From Prevotella sp. (lineage in GTDB: Bacteria > Bacteroidota > Bacteroidia > Bacteroidales > Bacteroidaceae), in NCBI GenBank assembly GCA_017389705.1, contig JAFPEE010000224.1, positions 1-39,508 of the forward strand: a DNA stretch of 39,508 nucleotides, written 5' to 3'. The notes beneath the pieces are model-generated. The model had not been told where the DNA came from, searched no databases, and saw only the letters and a program-made list of their open reading frames with translations. Both the position numbers and the translations under genes were made by a program. Of this stretch, positions 22,511-30,679 are shown in pieces. The first letter of the stretch is position 1; the number at the start of each line of letters is the position of its first letter.

Positions 22511-23782
22511 TTACTTACGTACAATAGTTTGAGCACGGTCTGGACCGATGCTGATAATCTTTATGGGTGTCTCGAGCTCCTTCTCCAGGAACTGGATATA
22601 GTCGCTGAACTCCTTGGGGAACTGGTCTTCCGACGTGAACTTCGTCATATCCGTCTTCCAGCCCGGCAGCTCTTGGTAGATGGGCTCTATGTCCTTCTCA
22701 ATGTCATAGGGGAAGTCGCGTGTCTCAACACCATTAACCTTATATGCTGTGCAGGCCTTGATGGTATCGAAGCCGTCCAGCACGTCACTCTTCATCATGA
22801 TGAGCTGCGTAACGCCATTCACCATGATGCTGTAGCGCAGGGCCACAAGGTCTATCCAACCACAACGGCGCTCACGACCGGTCACTGCACCATACTCATG
22901 ACCCAAGTCGCGAATCTTCTTGCCCGTCTCGTCGAACAGTTCTGTGGGGAACGGACCTGCCCCCACGCGTGTGCAGTAAGCTTTCATGATGCCGAACACC
23001 TCGCCTATCTTGTTAGGACCGATACCCAGACCGGTGCAGGCACCAGCGCAAATCGTGTTCGAAGAGGTTACGAAAGGATAGCTGCCGAAGTCCACATCGA
23101 GCATCGTACCCTGGGCACCCTCACACAGAATGCTCTTGCCGGCACGCAGCGTCTTATTGATCTCATGCTCTGAATCTACCAGATGGAACTGGCGCAGGTA
23201 CTCGATGCCCTTCAACCACTTCTGCTCCACCTCGTCGATGTTGTATTCAAAGTTCAGCGACTTCAGGATGGCCTCATGACGGGCCTTGTGTGCAGCATAC
23301 TTCTCTTCGAAACCTTCCAAGATGTCGCCCACACGCAGACCGTTACGGCTAATCTTATCTGTATAGGTCGGACCGATGCCCTTACCCGTAGTGCCTACCT
23401 TGTTCTTTCCTTTCTGCGCCTCGTAGGCAGCATCCAGCACACGATGTGTGGGCATGATGAGGTGAGCCTTTTTTGAAATGTGCAGACGCTCCTTCAGCTC
23501 GTGACCGCTGGCCTCCAGTGCCATCGCCTCCTCCATAAACAAGTCGGGAGCCAGCACAACGCCGTTACCAATGATATTCACCTTGCCACCTTGAAAGATG
23601 CCTGAAGGGATAGATCGCAACACGTACTTCTCTCCCTCGAACTCCAACGTATGACCTGCGTTAGGACCGCCTTGGAAGCGGGCAACCACATCGTACTGTG
23701 GGGTCAGCACATCGACCACCTTTCCTTTTCCTTCGTCGCCCCACTGAAGACCCAGCAGGACATCAACTTTACCTTGATTCAT
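22511..23782 (-). CDS. purA: Adenylosuccinate synthetase
   Basis: A 423-residue GTP-dependent enzyme that joins IMP and aspartate, the first committed step to AMP. Diagnostic stretches are LLGLQWGDEGKGKVVD (P-loop and catalytic Asp), GGPNAGHTLEF (catalytic His), VGTTGKGIGPTYTDKISRNG, LCEGAQGTMLDVDFGSYPFV and EYGAVTGRERRCGWIDLVAL. The final TVSIGPDR-type segment appears as IISIGPDRAQTIV. Length is normal. It follows fur by 5 bp and precedes hisS with no gap. Confidence 0.98.
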   Translation of the reverse strand: MNQGKVDVLLGLQWGDEGKGKVVDVLTPQYDVVARFQGGPNAGHTLEFEGEKYVLRSIPSGIFQGGKVNIIGNGVVLAPDLFMEEAMALEASGHELKERLHISKKAHLIMPTHRVLDAAYEAQKGKNKVGTTGKGIGPTYTDKISRNGLRVGDILEGFEEKYAAHKARHEAILKSLNFEYNIDEVEQKWLKGIEYLRQFHLVDSEHEINKTLRAGKSILCEGAQGTMLDVDFGSYPFVTSSNTICAGACTGLGIGPNKIGEVFGIMKAYCTRVGAGPFPTELFDETGKKIRDLGHEYGAVTGRERRCGWIDLVALRYSIMVNGVTQLIMMKSDVLDGFDTIKACTAYKVNGVETRDFPYDIEKDIEPIYQELPGWKTDMTKFTSEDQFPKEFSDYIQFLEKELETPIKIISIGPDRAQTIVRK

Positions 23783-23787
23783 TATTA

Positions 23788-24288
23788 CTATTCTATGCTA
23801 TTATTATTTGTTTTCGCCATTTTTCGCTTGTTAGCCTGCTTTGTCATCTGTGCCTGACAGGAACTGCAGATGCCGTAGATATAAAGTGAGAAACCGTCCT
23901 TACGGAAGCGTCTCAGGTGCAGAGAGTCAAAGGCATTTGTAATCTTCTGCGACTTAAACTCCGTCACCTTGCCGCACACCGTGCATATCTGATGGCAGTG
24001 GCTGTTGTTGTCGTAACAGGCCTCATACTTCGTCGAACCTTGGAAGCGATGCCGGATGACCAGTCGCAACTCCATGAAGAGCTTCAGGGTGTTGTACAAC
24101 GTAGCCCTGCTGACCAGAAACCGCTTTTGCTCATAAAGCTTGTCGCCTAACTCGTCCAGCGTGAAATGCCCATTCATTTCGTAGACCTGACCCAGGATGG
24201 CAAAGCGCTCTGGAGTCTTGCGCAAACTATTTTGCTCCAAGTAAGTAGCCAGGATATTCCTGACGATTTTATTTACTTCTTCCTTCAT
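23788..24288 (-). CDS. Fur-family transcriptional regulator
   Basis: A 166-residue metal-dependent repressor. The winged helix is LEQNSLRKTPERFAILGQVY and GHFTLDELGDKLYEQKRFLVSRATLYNTLKLF (recognition helix). The dimerisation domain carries HCHQICTVCGKVTEF and YGICSSCQAQMTKQ, whose two CxxC pairs form the structural zinc site. Which subfamily it belongs to (iron-sensing Fur, peroxide-sensing PerR or zinc-sensing Zur) cannot be decided here. The basic C-terminal tail (KQANKRKMAKTNNN) is lineage-specific. It is the first gene of the fur-purA-hisS-esterase operon, so autoregulation would also act on purine and tRNA genes. Confidence 0.92.
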   Translation of the reverse strand: MKEEVNKIVRNILATYLEQNSLRKTPERFAILGQVYEMNGHFTLDELGDKLYEQKRFLVSRATLYNTLKLFMELRLVIRHRFQGSTKYEACYDNNSHCHQICTVCGKVTEFKSQKITNAFDSLHLRRFRKDGFSLYIYGICSSCQAQMTKQANKRKMAKTNNNSIE

Positions 24289-24317
24289 TTTATGTGGTTA
24301 AATGGTTAAAAACCGCA

Positions 24318-24325
24318 CAAAATTA
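24318..24325 (-). promoter_or_regulatory. -7 box of the fur operon
   Basis: Reverse strand TAATTTTG matches TAnnTTTG, 30 nt before the fur ATG; a partial TTG lies 22 nt upstream of it. Between box and ATG the plus strand reads GGTTAAAtGGTTAAA (about 24297-24311), a short direct repeat that could be an operator. Confidence 0.5.
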
Positions 24326-24357
24326 CTACTTTTTCTTCAGATAACGGCAAGAATAAT

Positions 24358-25008
24358 TTAAAAAAGTTCTAAATTGATGCTTTTCATGGCACTTTTTGCC
24401 ATCCTTTCGTACATTAACCCCAATTCTGCAAACCGAAGTACACTTTGCAGGGCAGCTTTCTGCACCGATACATACGGACCTTGCAACGACGACTGCGCCT
24501 GGTCCAGAAACTCGTTGATGCCTCGATCGTTGGGTTCCTGTTTGTTCATAAACAGACGTGTCAGCACGTGGAATCCGCACAGTTGGTAGTACTCTTTGTC
24601 GCTCGCAATCCACTGATACGCTTTTTCAGGGGCATACGGCAGGTGTTGCCACAAGTTGAACGACGCCTGCTCAGCCAACTCCTGCGAGGGCATCTGCTCC
24701 ATCCAGATATCGCACACCTCGGGCAGAATCTCGTCGGCAGGCATCAGCATCGTGGCCAGAATCTTGCATTCGCGTACATTCTCCTTCCAAAGGGCTATGG
24801 CCAGCGGGTATGGGCTGTTGGCTGTTAGCTTGCTGGCAATCTCCTGAGCCATCTCGCGCAGACAAGGCAGCGTAGCCCCCCAATTCAGCTTATAGTCTAC
24901 CCCCTTGTCGCGCATTGACTTAGCAACCGCTCCGTCCATCATCAGACGGAACGACTGCTTAATCTCCTTCACCAGTTCAGCAACCTCCGAATTTGTCATC
25001 ATCTCCAT
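24358..25008 (-). CDS. AlkD-like DNA alkylation repair / HEAT-repeat protein
   Basis: A 216-residue helical protein resembling the DNA alkylation repair (AlkD-type) HEAT family, in which helical repeats wrap around DNA and release alkylated bases. Supporting stretches are DYKLNWGATLPCLREMAQEI near residue 45 and ECKILATMLMPADEILPEVCD, followed by ASFNLWQHLPYAPEKAYQWI. It is shorter than typical AlkD and I cannot confirm a catalytic aspartate or tryptophan. The ATG at 25008 is 2 bp after the peptidase stop; a longer frame upstream is only a shadow of the peptidase. ATGs at 25002 and 24999 are alternatives. A heptamer-like repeat lies inside the gene at 24811-24831 (residues around KLTANSP). 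Third gene of the araC-like/peptidase operon. Confidence 0.6.
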   Translation of the reverse strand: MEMMTNSEVAELVKEIKQSFRLMMDGAVAKSMRDKGVDYKLNWGATLPCLREMAQEIASKLTANSPYPLAIALWKENVRECKILATMLMPADEILPEVCDIWMEQMPSQELAEQASFNLWQHLPYAPEKAYQWIASDKEYYQLCGFHVLTRLFMNKQEPNDRGINEFLDQAQSSLQGPYVSVQKAALQSVLRFAELGLMYERMAKSAMKSINLELF

Positions 25009-25010
25009 GT

Positions 25011-26981
25011 CTACAACGTTCCGTATTCCGAGCTGTAGCGCAGCATTTGGTGCGCATAGCTCTCCGCATAGTTCAGCTGAATGTCGCATATCTGTCCGTC
25101 GCCATCCAGTACTGGCATCATCATGGGGTTGATGAAGCCCTTGTAGGGTGCCAGGCTCAGACGCTTGTAGCGTGCCAGCACCTCCTCGTGCAGCTGGGCA
25201 TCCACCTTGACGCCATACTGCTCTACCAGCTGGCGGGCAGCCTCGTAGTCGCCCTCGCTCTTGATGCGCTGCACCTCGGCCAGCAGACGGGCAAAGAGCC
25301 CGCGCAAGGCCTCGTAGTCGCTGATGCGCACAAAGGTCTTTCCCTCGCGCTGTTCTAGACGGATGACGTCGCCCTGGTCGTAGCACCAGCGGGCAATCAA
25401 AGCGCGGTTGCGCATGTGGGCTTCTTCTATCTGCCGACCGGGCTCTATGCGGATGAGCTGCGTCATCAGACCGTTCATGATATACGTATAATATTGCGAC
25501 TTGTATGCCTCCTGGTCAGGCACCAGCCCCAGGTCAATGAGTTTCTGGTCGGCAATATAGTAGAGACCGAACAGGTCGGCACGGGCCTCTTCTATCGTAT
25601 TGCCATAGGCCTTCAGCGCGTCAGGGTCCGTATCGGGCAACAGCTGTCCGCTACCGTGTCCCAAACACTCGTGCAAGTCGGTATGCAAGTCGTCACACAC
25701 GTCCCCGTATTTCTCTATCAATGAGAGCGTTGCCTCATCTACCACGAACTCTTCCTTGAACCCGCTTCCATGTGCTGCTTTGTTGTAGGCGTCAGTGATG
25801 TTAGAGATGGTTATGCTCTTCGAACCGTGCTGCGAACGTATCCAGTCGGCATTGGGCAGATTGATGCCGATAGCTGTCGAGGGATACTCGTCGCCACCCA
25901 ACATCGCCGCACAGATAGCATTGGCTGTAACGCCCTTCACCGTTTTCTTGCGGAAGCGTGGGTCTACAGGCGAGTGATCCTCAAACCATTGTGCATTGCG
26001 GCTGATGGCCTGTGTGCGCTTCGTAGCCTCCAGGTCTTTGTATTCCACAATGCCCTCCCACGAGCCCTTCAGCCCCAGCGGGTCGCCATAGACCTCTATA
26101 AAGCCGTTCACGAAGTCTATCCTGCCCTCGTGCTCGCCAACCCATTTGATGCAGTAGTCGTTGAACACCCGCAGGTCGCCCGTCCTGTAGTATTTCACCA
26201 GCAGCGCTATCACTTCACGCTGGTGGTCGTTCTCAGCCACCTGCTGAGCTTTCTCCAGCCAGTACACGATGTGGCGGATAGCATTGCCGTATCGACCGTC
26301 GGCCTTCCATACTTCCTCGCTCACCACACCATTGCGCTTCACAAGTGTCGTGTTCAGACCGTATGAAACAGGAGCCTCGTCGCCCTGAGCATCGTCCTTC
26401 TGCTGCTGGTAGAAGGCCTCAGCCTCCTGTTGCGTCACACCCTCGTAGAAGTTGCAGGCCGATGTCAACAGCAAGTCCTCGCCGTCGGCCTTGTTCACAC
26501 GCTTAGGCAGCACCGCAGGGTCGAACATCACAGGACACAGCTCGTCCAGCAGCGCCTCTACCGTCTCTCCCGACCGCAGGGGTAGCCTGGTCGGGGCTAC
26601 CTGTCCGACCACCTGCCTCAGATAGTCCTCGCTGAAGTCGGGTACGAACTTGTCGCACCCGTAGTGGTGATAGATGCCGTTTGAGAACCACACACGCTTC
26701 AGGTAGACTTCCAACGTCTGGAAGTCCCTCGAGCTGTGGTCTACCGTCAGGTCCGTATACACCGCCTCCAGCATCTTGCGGATGCGCAGGTTGTAGCGTC
26801 CGAACTGGTCGAAGGTTATGTCGCGTCCGTAGAGCGTGGCCTTCGACAGGTAGTATACCAACGTCTTCTCCTTCAAAGATAATTGCTCAAACCCGTTTAA
26901 GCGGTATCTGAGCAATTGTAAGTCTGCGAATCGTTCTTCAACATAGTTGAAGGGTTGCACACAATCCTCTGAGTAATTCAT
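25011..26981 (-). CDS. Dipeptidyl peptidase III (M49 zinc peptidase)
   Basis: A 656-residue metallopeptidase that removes dipeptides from the N-terminus of oligopeptides. The M49 hallmark HExxxH is HECLGH at residues 437-442, and the second zinc-binding motif EEARAD is at 464-469, 22 residues later as expected. Earlier stretches such as VKGVTANAICAAMLGGDEYPSTAIGINLPN are typical of the Bacteroides form. No signal peptide is present, so it should be cytoplasmic, like most members. Homologues are sometimes mislabelled dihydrofolate reductase in databases. The start ATG overlaps the stop of the araC-like gene by one base (TAATG), and the AlkD-like gene follows after 2 bp. Confidence 0.93.
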   Translation of the reverse strand: MNYSEDCVQPFNYVEERFADLQLLRYRLNGFEQLSLKEKTLVYYLSKATLYGRDITFDQFGRYNLRIRKMLEAVYTDLTVDHSSRDFQTLEVYLKRVWFSNGIYHHYGCDKFVPDFSEDYLRQVVGQVAPTRLPLRSGETVEALLDELCPVMFDPAVLPKRVNKADGEDLLLTSACNFYEGVTQQEAEAFYQQQKDDAQGDEAPVSYGLNTTLVKRNGVVSEEVWKADGRYGNAIRHIVYWLEKAQQVAENDHQREVIALLVKYYRTGDLRVFNDYCIKWVGEHEGRIDFVNGFIEVYGDPLGLKGSWEGIVEYKDLEATKRTQAISRNAQWFEDHSPVDPRFRKKTVKGVTANAICAAMLGGDEYPSTAIGINLPNADWIRSQHGSKSITISNITDAYNKAAHGSGFKEEFVVDEATLSLIEKYGDVCDDLHTDLHECLGHGSGQLLPDTDPDALKAYGNTIEEARADLFGLYYIADQKLIDLGLVPDQEAYKSQYYTYIMNGLMTQLIRIEPGRQIEEAHMRNRALIARWCYDQGDVIRLEQREGKTFVRISDYEALRGLFARLLAEVQRIKSEGDYEAARQLVEQYGVKVDAQLHEEVLARYKRLSLAPYKGFINPMMMPVLDGDGQICDIQLNYAESYAHQMLRYSSEYGTL

Positions 26982-27436
26982 TACTTCTTTTTCTTAGGTT
27001 TCTTCACCTTCTCAGCAGGATGCTGTTCCAGCTGCTGCCGGCGGTACTCACGCGGAGTCATGCGCAACAGCTTGTAGAACGAAGCGTAGAACGACTGCCT
27101 GTTTGCAAAACCCACCATGTCGCTGACCTCTTCCATGCGCAAGTCTTGATACCTGCGATCAATGAGAATAGCCATGGCTTCCTCAATGCGGAATTTGTTG
27201 ACGAAAGAAGTGTAGTTCATGTGGAAGCGGACATTCACCACCGCCGAGATGTAACGGGTATTTGTTCCTAAATCCTCGGCAAGCTTCTTGGCTGAATAAT
27301 CCTTATCCTTGTACTTCTTCTGCATGACGATGATGTTTAGAATTTTCTCCTTCATCTCGTCCATCAACTTAGGGCTCACGAGACTACGATAGGCAGCCTC
27401 TTTTTCCTTTTTTTCGGTAATGTTATACTTTGCCAT
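26981..27436 (-). CDS. Short AraC-type DNA-binding protein
   Basis: A 151-residue protein consisting almost only of an AraC/XylS DNA-binding domain with two helix-turn-helix motifs: YSAKKLAEDLGTNTRYISAVVN (first) and LRMEEVSDMVGFANRQSFYASFYKLLRMTPREYRRQQ (second, including the conserved GF..S.F...FK.....P..YR pattern). There is no sensor domain. The N-terminal 30 residues are charged and helical, and the C-terminus is a lysine run (KVKKPKKKK). This suggests a constitutive regulator or one that depends on a partner for its signal. It heads an operon with dipeptidyl peptidase III and the AlkD-like gene. An inverted repeat lies over its own promoter (27487-27507), consistent with autoregulation. 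Confidence 0.88.
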   Translation of the reverse strand: MAKYNITEKKEKEAAYRSLVSPKLMDEMKEKILNIIVMQKKYKDKDYSAKKLAEDLGTNTRYISAVVNVRFHMNYTSFVNKFRIEEAMAILIDRRYQDLRMEEVSDMVGFANRQSFYASFYKLLRMTPREYRRQQLEQHPAEKVKKPKKKK

Positions 27437-27472
27437 AACCCTATGATTAAGATTTTAGTACATTTTACGTTG

Positions 27473-27480
27473 CAAAGTTA
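27473..27480 (-). promoter_or_regulatory. -7 box of the araC-like operon
   Basis: Reverse strand TAACTTTG matches TAnnTTTG, 36 nt upstream of the ATG. No TTTG is found at the expected -33 position; that space is taken by the inverted repeat at 27487-27507. Confidence 0.6.
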
Positions 27481-27486
27481 CAAAAG

Positions 27487-27507
27487 AAATCGTCAATATT
27501 ACGATTT
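27487..27507. promoter_or_regulatory. Inverted repeat upstream of the araC-like gene
   Basis: AAATCGT (27487-27493) and ACGATTT (27501-27507) are perfect inverted copies with a 7-nt spacer. The pair sits in the space between the -7 box and the missing -33 box, where a bound protein would control RNA polymerase directly. Probable operator; the binding protein is unknown. Confidence 0.5.
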
Positions 27508-27603
27508 TGTTTCATAAAAAACGTTAAATGCTCCTTAATAATTTGTAAAGATGGAAGAAAAATCCTGCTATAAGAGCGTTAACATGAACATATTTGTCAT
27601 TCA

Positions 27604-28917
27604 TTACATATTTTGCAGTTTGATGTCGCGTGCTTTTTTCAAATATTCAGAACGCAGCTCAATGGCCTTCCTGCCTTCCTGGCTCAACAGTTCGCCCAAA
27701 TTCAGGTCAATCTTCCACGTGCCCTTCGCCTCCAGACGGTCTATCAGCATGCCCATCGTCATGCAGCTGATGTCCATTGCCGGCAAGAAGTGACTCTGTT
27801 CGCCCTTCTCGTCGCTTGTGACCTCCATCAGCAAGCCAGCCTCTATCAGCTCGTACACCAGGTCGTTTACAAAGCGGATGGGGATGGTCGTCTCCTTCCT
27901 GAGCTCCATCAGCGAGTACGGGCTCTTGCCCTCGGCAAAGCGTCGGCAGATGCGGCTCATGATCAGCGCACACAGCATCAGCTTGTAGCGATGGCTTATC
28001 TCGCCCGCATGGGCGTCGTAGTCATAGTAGTCCAGGTTCTGGTTTGTGTAGCACAGCTCAGCGCCAAACAGGCATATAGACCACGATATCTGCATCCACA
28101 GCATAAACAGGGGCAGGGCTGCGAAGGAGCCGTAGATGGCGTTGTAGCTCGACAGGAATATCTGCGAGTTGATATACACGAACTGCAGTCCCTGCATGGC
28201 GATACCTGCCAGGATGCCTGGTGCTATGACGTGCTTCACCTCCACCTTCGTGTTTGGCATAAAGACGTAGAGTGCTATGAACATGAGCGACATCAGCACA
28301 TACGGCGTCAAGTCTATCAGCAGCCTTACTGCCACACCCAGCATCAGGAAGTCAGGCATCTGCTTGGCCACTGTAGCCAGGAAGATGCTGATACCCGACG
28401 ACAGCACTATGAGTATGGGGAACACGAAGAACATGGCCAGATAGTCTGTAAATGTACGGAACACCGAGCGCGACGTCTTCACCTGCCATATCTCGTTGAA
28501 GGCCTCCTCGATGTTACTCACCAGCATCAGCACCGTATAGAGCATGAACAACAGTCCCACGCCCAGGAATATGCCGCTCTGGGTGTGCACCAGGTAGCTG
28601 TTCACGAAGCCAATGATGATTTCCGCTGCCTGAGGCTGCGACGAAAGGGCATCGCGGAACCACACCTCTATATATTTATTATAGCCGAAGCCGCGCCCTA
28701 CGGCAAACACCACCGCCATGATGGGCACCGTAGCCAGCAGCGTCGAATAGGTCAGCGCGGCAGCCTTCGACAGCACACGCTTCTTCGTGAAGAAACGCAC
28801 AGCCAACAGCACCTTCTTCACCAAACCCAACGCCACATAGCGCAGGGGCGACACATCGCCCCGCGTGATACGCCATATCTCCGTCGTAAAGAATCGTGCC
28901 AGCTGTTTTACACTCAT
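27604..28917 (-). CDS. YihY/BrkB-family membrane protein
   Basis: A 437-residue inner-membrane protein of the YihY/BrkB family (once misnamed ribonuclease BN). The first 290 residues carry about six hydrophobic helices, with the family motif KAAALTYSTLLATVPIMAVVFAVGRGF, then IFLGVGLLFMLYTVLMLVSNIEEAFNEIWQVK and YINSQIFLSSYNAIYGSFAALPLFMLWMQISW. The last 130 residues form a soluble winged-helix-like extension absent from the shorter E. coli protein (RRFAEGKSPYSLMELRKETT, NDLVYELIEAGLLME). The function of the family is not settled. The gene starts 23 bp after the 3' end of RNase P RNA, with no separate promoter visible, and an AGGAG sequence lies just before the ATG. Confidence 0.9.
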   Translation of the reverse strand: MSVKQLARFFTTEIWRITRGDVSPLRYVALGLVKKVLLAVRFFTKKRVLSKAAALTYSTLLATVPIMAVVFAVGRGFGYNKYIEVWFRDALSSQPQAAEIIIGFVNSYLVHTQSGIFLGVGLLFMLYTVLMLVSNIEEAFNEIWQVKTSRSVFRTFTDYLAMFFVFPILIVLSSGISIFLATVAKQMPDFLMLGVAVRLLIDLTPYVLMSLMFIALYVFMPNTKVEVKHVIAPGILAGIAMQGLQFVYINSQIFLSSYNAIYGSFAALPLFMLWMQISWSICLFGAELCYTNQNLDYYDYDAHAGEISHRYKLMLCALIMSRICRRFAEGKSPYSLMELRKETTIPIRFVNDLVYELIEAGLLMEVTSDEKGEQSHFLPAMDISCMTMGMLIDRLEAKGTWKIDLNLGELLSQEGRKAIELRSEYLKKARDIKLQNM

Positions 28918-28940
28918 TTTTCTCTATCTCCTAATTAAAA

Positions 28941-29340
28941 AAGCACTGCCCCTATAAGCCGGGTTCTGTACCTCTTGCAAGGCGCCTGTCATTTATCTAC
29001 TCCGCAGGTTACCCTACGGCTCCAGCATTCTACCCTCCGTCGCAGCCACAAGGGCATCGGGCGGACAACCCTCAGACAACGGTATACGCGAACTTGCAGC
29101 CTCCAGACGGAACAGCCCGCCGATCGCCCGGCGGCTGGTGGGCTCTTACCCCACCTTCTCACCCTTACCTCTGCACACATGAATATAAAGCTGTCCACGC
29201 GCACGAGAGGCGGTCATTCTCTTCTTCCGGCTCCAGCCGTCACCGACTGCTGGCATTTTCACCAGTGGAGCGTCCTATGCTGCCCGGACTTTCCTCTCGT
29301 GCCCTCCTGGGCACCAGCGACAGACCGAGGCAGTGCTTTC
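28941..29340 (-). ncRNA. rnpB: RNase P RNA, bacterial class A
   Basis: Catalytic RNA of RNase P, which trims the 5' leader from tRNA precursors. On the reverse strand the 5' part contains GAGGAAAGTCCGGGC (near 29300-29281), the universal P4 5' strand. The 3' part contains ACAGAACCCGGCTTAT (near 28970-28954), the 3' P4 strand and conserved tail. The P1 helix is formed by AAGCACTGCC at the 5' end and GGCAGTGCTT at the 3' end, which fixes the limits. Six U residues follow the 3' arm. About 400 nt, a usual size for type A. Confidence 0.96.
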
Positions 29341-29346
29341 TGCCTG

Positions 29347-29377
29347 CAAAAGTAAGCATTTACGAGCAAAAAACAAA
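29347..29377 (-). promoter_or_regulatory. rnpB promoter
   Basis: Reverse strand TTTG (29377-29374), 19 nt, TACTTTTG (29354-29347). Perfect boxes, placing the start of transcription at about 29340-29343, which agrees with the 5' end set by the P1 helix. Confidence 0.85.
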
Positions 29378-29504
29378 AGAAAAAGCCAATTTCTTCATCG
29401 TGAAAATGGCTAATAACAGCGAAAAGAGGGGTTCAAAACGCAAAAATGGGGCTCTAACCGCAAGAAACGGGCATTATGAAAGAATTGCATAAAACCCTAC
29501 TCAC

Positions 29505-29581
29505 ATTACGGCTAAAGGGCCTTCGTATTACGACTGAAGGGCCTTCGTATTACGAGTGAAGGGCCTTCGTATTACGAGTGA
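29505..29581. repeat. 22-bp tandem repeat array
   Basis: Three full units start at 29505, 29527 and 29549, with an 11-bp partial fourth at 29571. The consensus is ATTACGAGTGAAGGGCCTTC plus GT. Units 2 and 3 contain two perfect odd-length palindromes, GAAGG-G-CCTTC and (across the junction) CGTA-T-TACG; unit 1 differs in the first. There are no spacers, so it is not CRISPR. It lies between the divergent rnpB and hydrolase promoters. The rest of the 329-bp gap holds only those promoters. Confidence 0.85.
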
Positions 29582-29632
29582 CCCCCTCTGCGCAGCTCAG
29601 TCTGTCTTTTTTGAAAGAAAACCCAAATTTTC

Positions 29633-29663
29633 TTTGTATTTTGAACAATAATTGGTACTTTTG
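29633..29663 (+). promoter_or_regulatory. Promoter of the alpha/beta hydrolase gene
   Basis: TTTG (29633-29636), 19 nt, TACTTTTG (29656-29663). Perfect boxes. The ATG begins at 29670, six bases after the -7 box, so the leader is at most a few nucleotides. Confidence 0.85.
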
Positions 29664-29669
29664 CAGCAT

Positions 29670-30593
29670 ATGACGAGAAAGTGGCTATGGATTGGTATCG
29701 TGCTGGTGGCGGTGGTGGCGTTGATGGCGACGGTCGGCGGCAGTTACTATATGCTGGACTATGCGCTGGAGCCTGAGCCCAACAGGACCGATACGGCAGC
29801 CTGCTTCAGGAAGCAGTACCAGACGTACCCTGAGGTGCGCCAATGGGTGGACAGCCTGAGGCAACGGGATGCGCTGCGCGACACGTTTATGACGATGCCA
29901 ACAGGAGAGCGCCATCATGCGCTGTACGTGCAGAAGGGCAGCAGTAGGACGGCGCTGGTGCTGCACGGCTGGCGCGACTGCGGCATCGACTTTCTCTACC
30001 TGGCACGGATGTACGAGCTGCTGCTGGGCTACAACGTGGTGGTGCCCGACCTGCACGCCCACGGGTTGAGCGAGGGCGAGAAGATACAGATGGGCTGGAA
30101 GGACCGACGTGACGCGCTCTACTGGCTACAGGTGTTCAGGACGGACACGATGGTGGTGCACGGCGTGTCGATGGGCGGCGCGACGACCATGATGCTGTCG
30201 GCCGAGCAGATGCCTGCGGGCATCAGCGACATCCGCTTCGTGGACGACTGTGGCTACACCAGCGTGTGGGACGAGTTCGAAGGAGAGTTGAGGAACCAGT
30301 TCGGCTTGCCGTCCTTCCCCCTACTCTACTCGACCAGCGTGCTTTGCAAGCTGCGCTACGGTTGGAGCTTCGGCGAGGCATCGGCCCTGGAGGCTGTACG
30401 ACGGACTGCACAGAGGATGCTGTTCATTCACGGCAGCCGAGACGCCTTTGTGCCGACAGCGATGGGCCGTCGGCTGTACAAGGCGAAGAACCGCGGAAAG
30501 GCGCTGTGGATAGTCCCTGGAGCAGCCCATGCGGAGTCGTACCTGAAACACCGCCAGGAGTACGTCAGCCGCGTGCGAGACTTCGTCAGGTGA
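29670..30593 (+). CDS. Membrane-anchored alpha/beta hydrolase
   Basis: A 307-residue serine hydrolase of the S33/BAAT-like alpha/beta fold. Residues 5-29 form a single hydrophobic segment (WLWIGIVLVAVVALMATVGG), an uncleaved anchor or signal. The fold is complete: ALVLHGWRDCG (oxyanion loop), nucleophile elbow GVSMGG with Ser167, Asp258 in HGSRDAFVP, and His287 in VPGAAHAES. Such proteins act as esterases or peptidases; the substrate is not predictable. The ATG at 29670 is used because the promoter ends at 29663; an in-frame TTG at 29652 would overlap the -7 box. It is a single gene. GC content seems a little higher than in flanking genes. Confidence 0.9.
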   Translation: MTRKWLWIGIVLVAVVALMATVGGSYYMLDYALEPEPNRTDTAACFRKQYQTYPEVRQWVDSLRQRDALRDTFMTMPTGERHHALYVQKGSSRTALVLHGWRDCGIDFLYLARMYELLLGYNVVVPDLHAHGLSEGEKIQMGWKDRRDALYWLQVFRTDTMVVHGVSMGGATTMMLSAEQMPAGISDIRFVDDCGYTSVWDEFEGELRNQFGLPSFPLLYSTSVLCKLRYGWSFGEASALEAVRRTAQRMLFIHGSRDAFVPTAMGRRLYKAKNRGKALWIVPGAAHAESYLKHRQEYVSRVRDFVR

Positions 30594-30679
30594 AAGAGGA
30601 CTAGGATGCGAAAGATAAGAATAAATATGCATCTCGCCCACAAAATGAATATAAAAAATCTAAAATACATCCTGCAGGT

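Noticed and set aside
22244-23173. A 309-codon plus-strand frame antisense to purA.
   Set aside because: No recognisable family, and it lies entirely opposite purA, whose identity is beyond doubt.
25009-25386. N-terminal extension of the AlkD-like gene to 25386.
   Set aside because: The extension is the opposite-frame shadow of dipeptidyl peptidase III, arginine- and glycine-rich without any family pattern.
27613-28938. A 441-codon open frame on the plus strand, antisense to the whole YihY/BrkB gene.
   Set aside because: Protein is rich in His, Gln and Arg with no recognisable domain or hydrophobic pattern. It is a codon-bias shadow of the well-supported minus-strand gene, with no promoter upstream.
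29505-29581. CRISPR array.
   Set aside because: The 22-bp units are directly adjacent with no spacers, and no cas genes are present.
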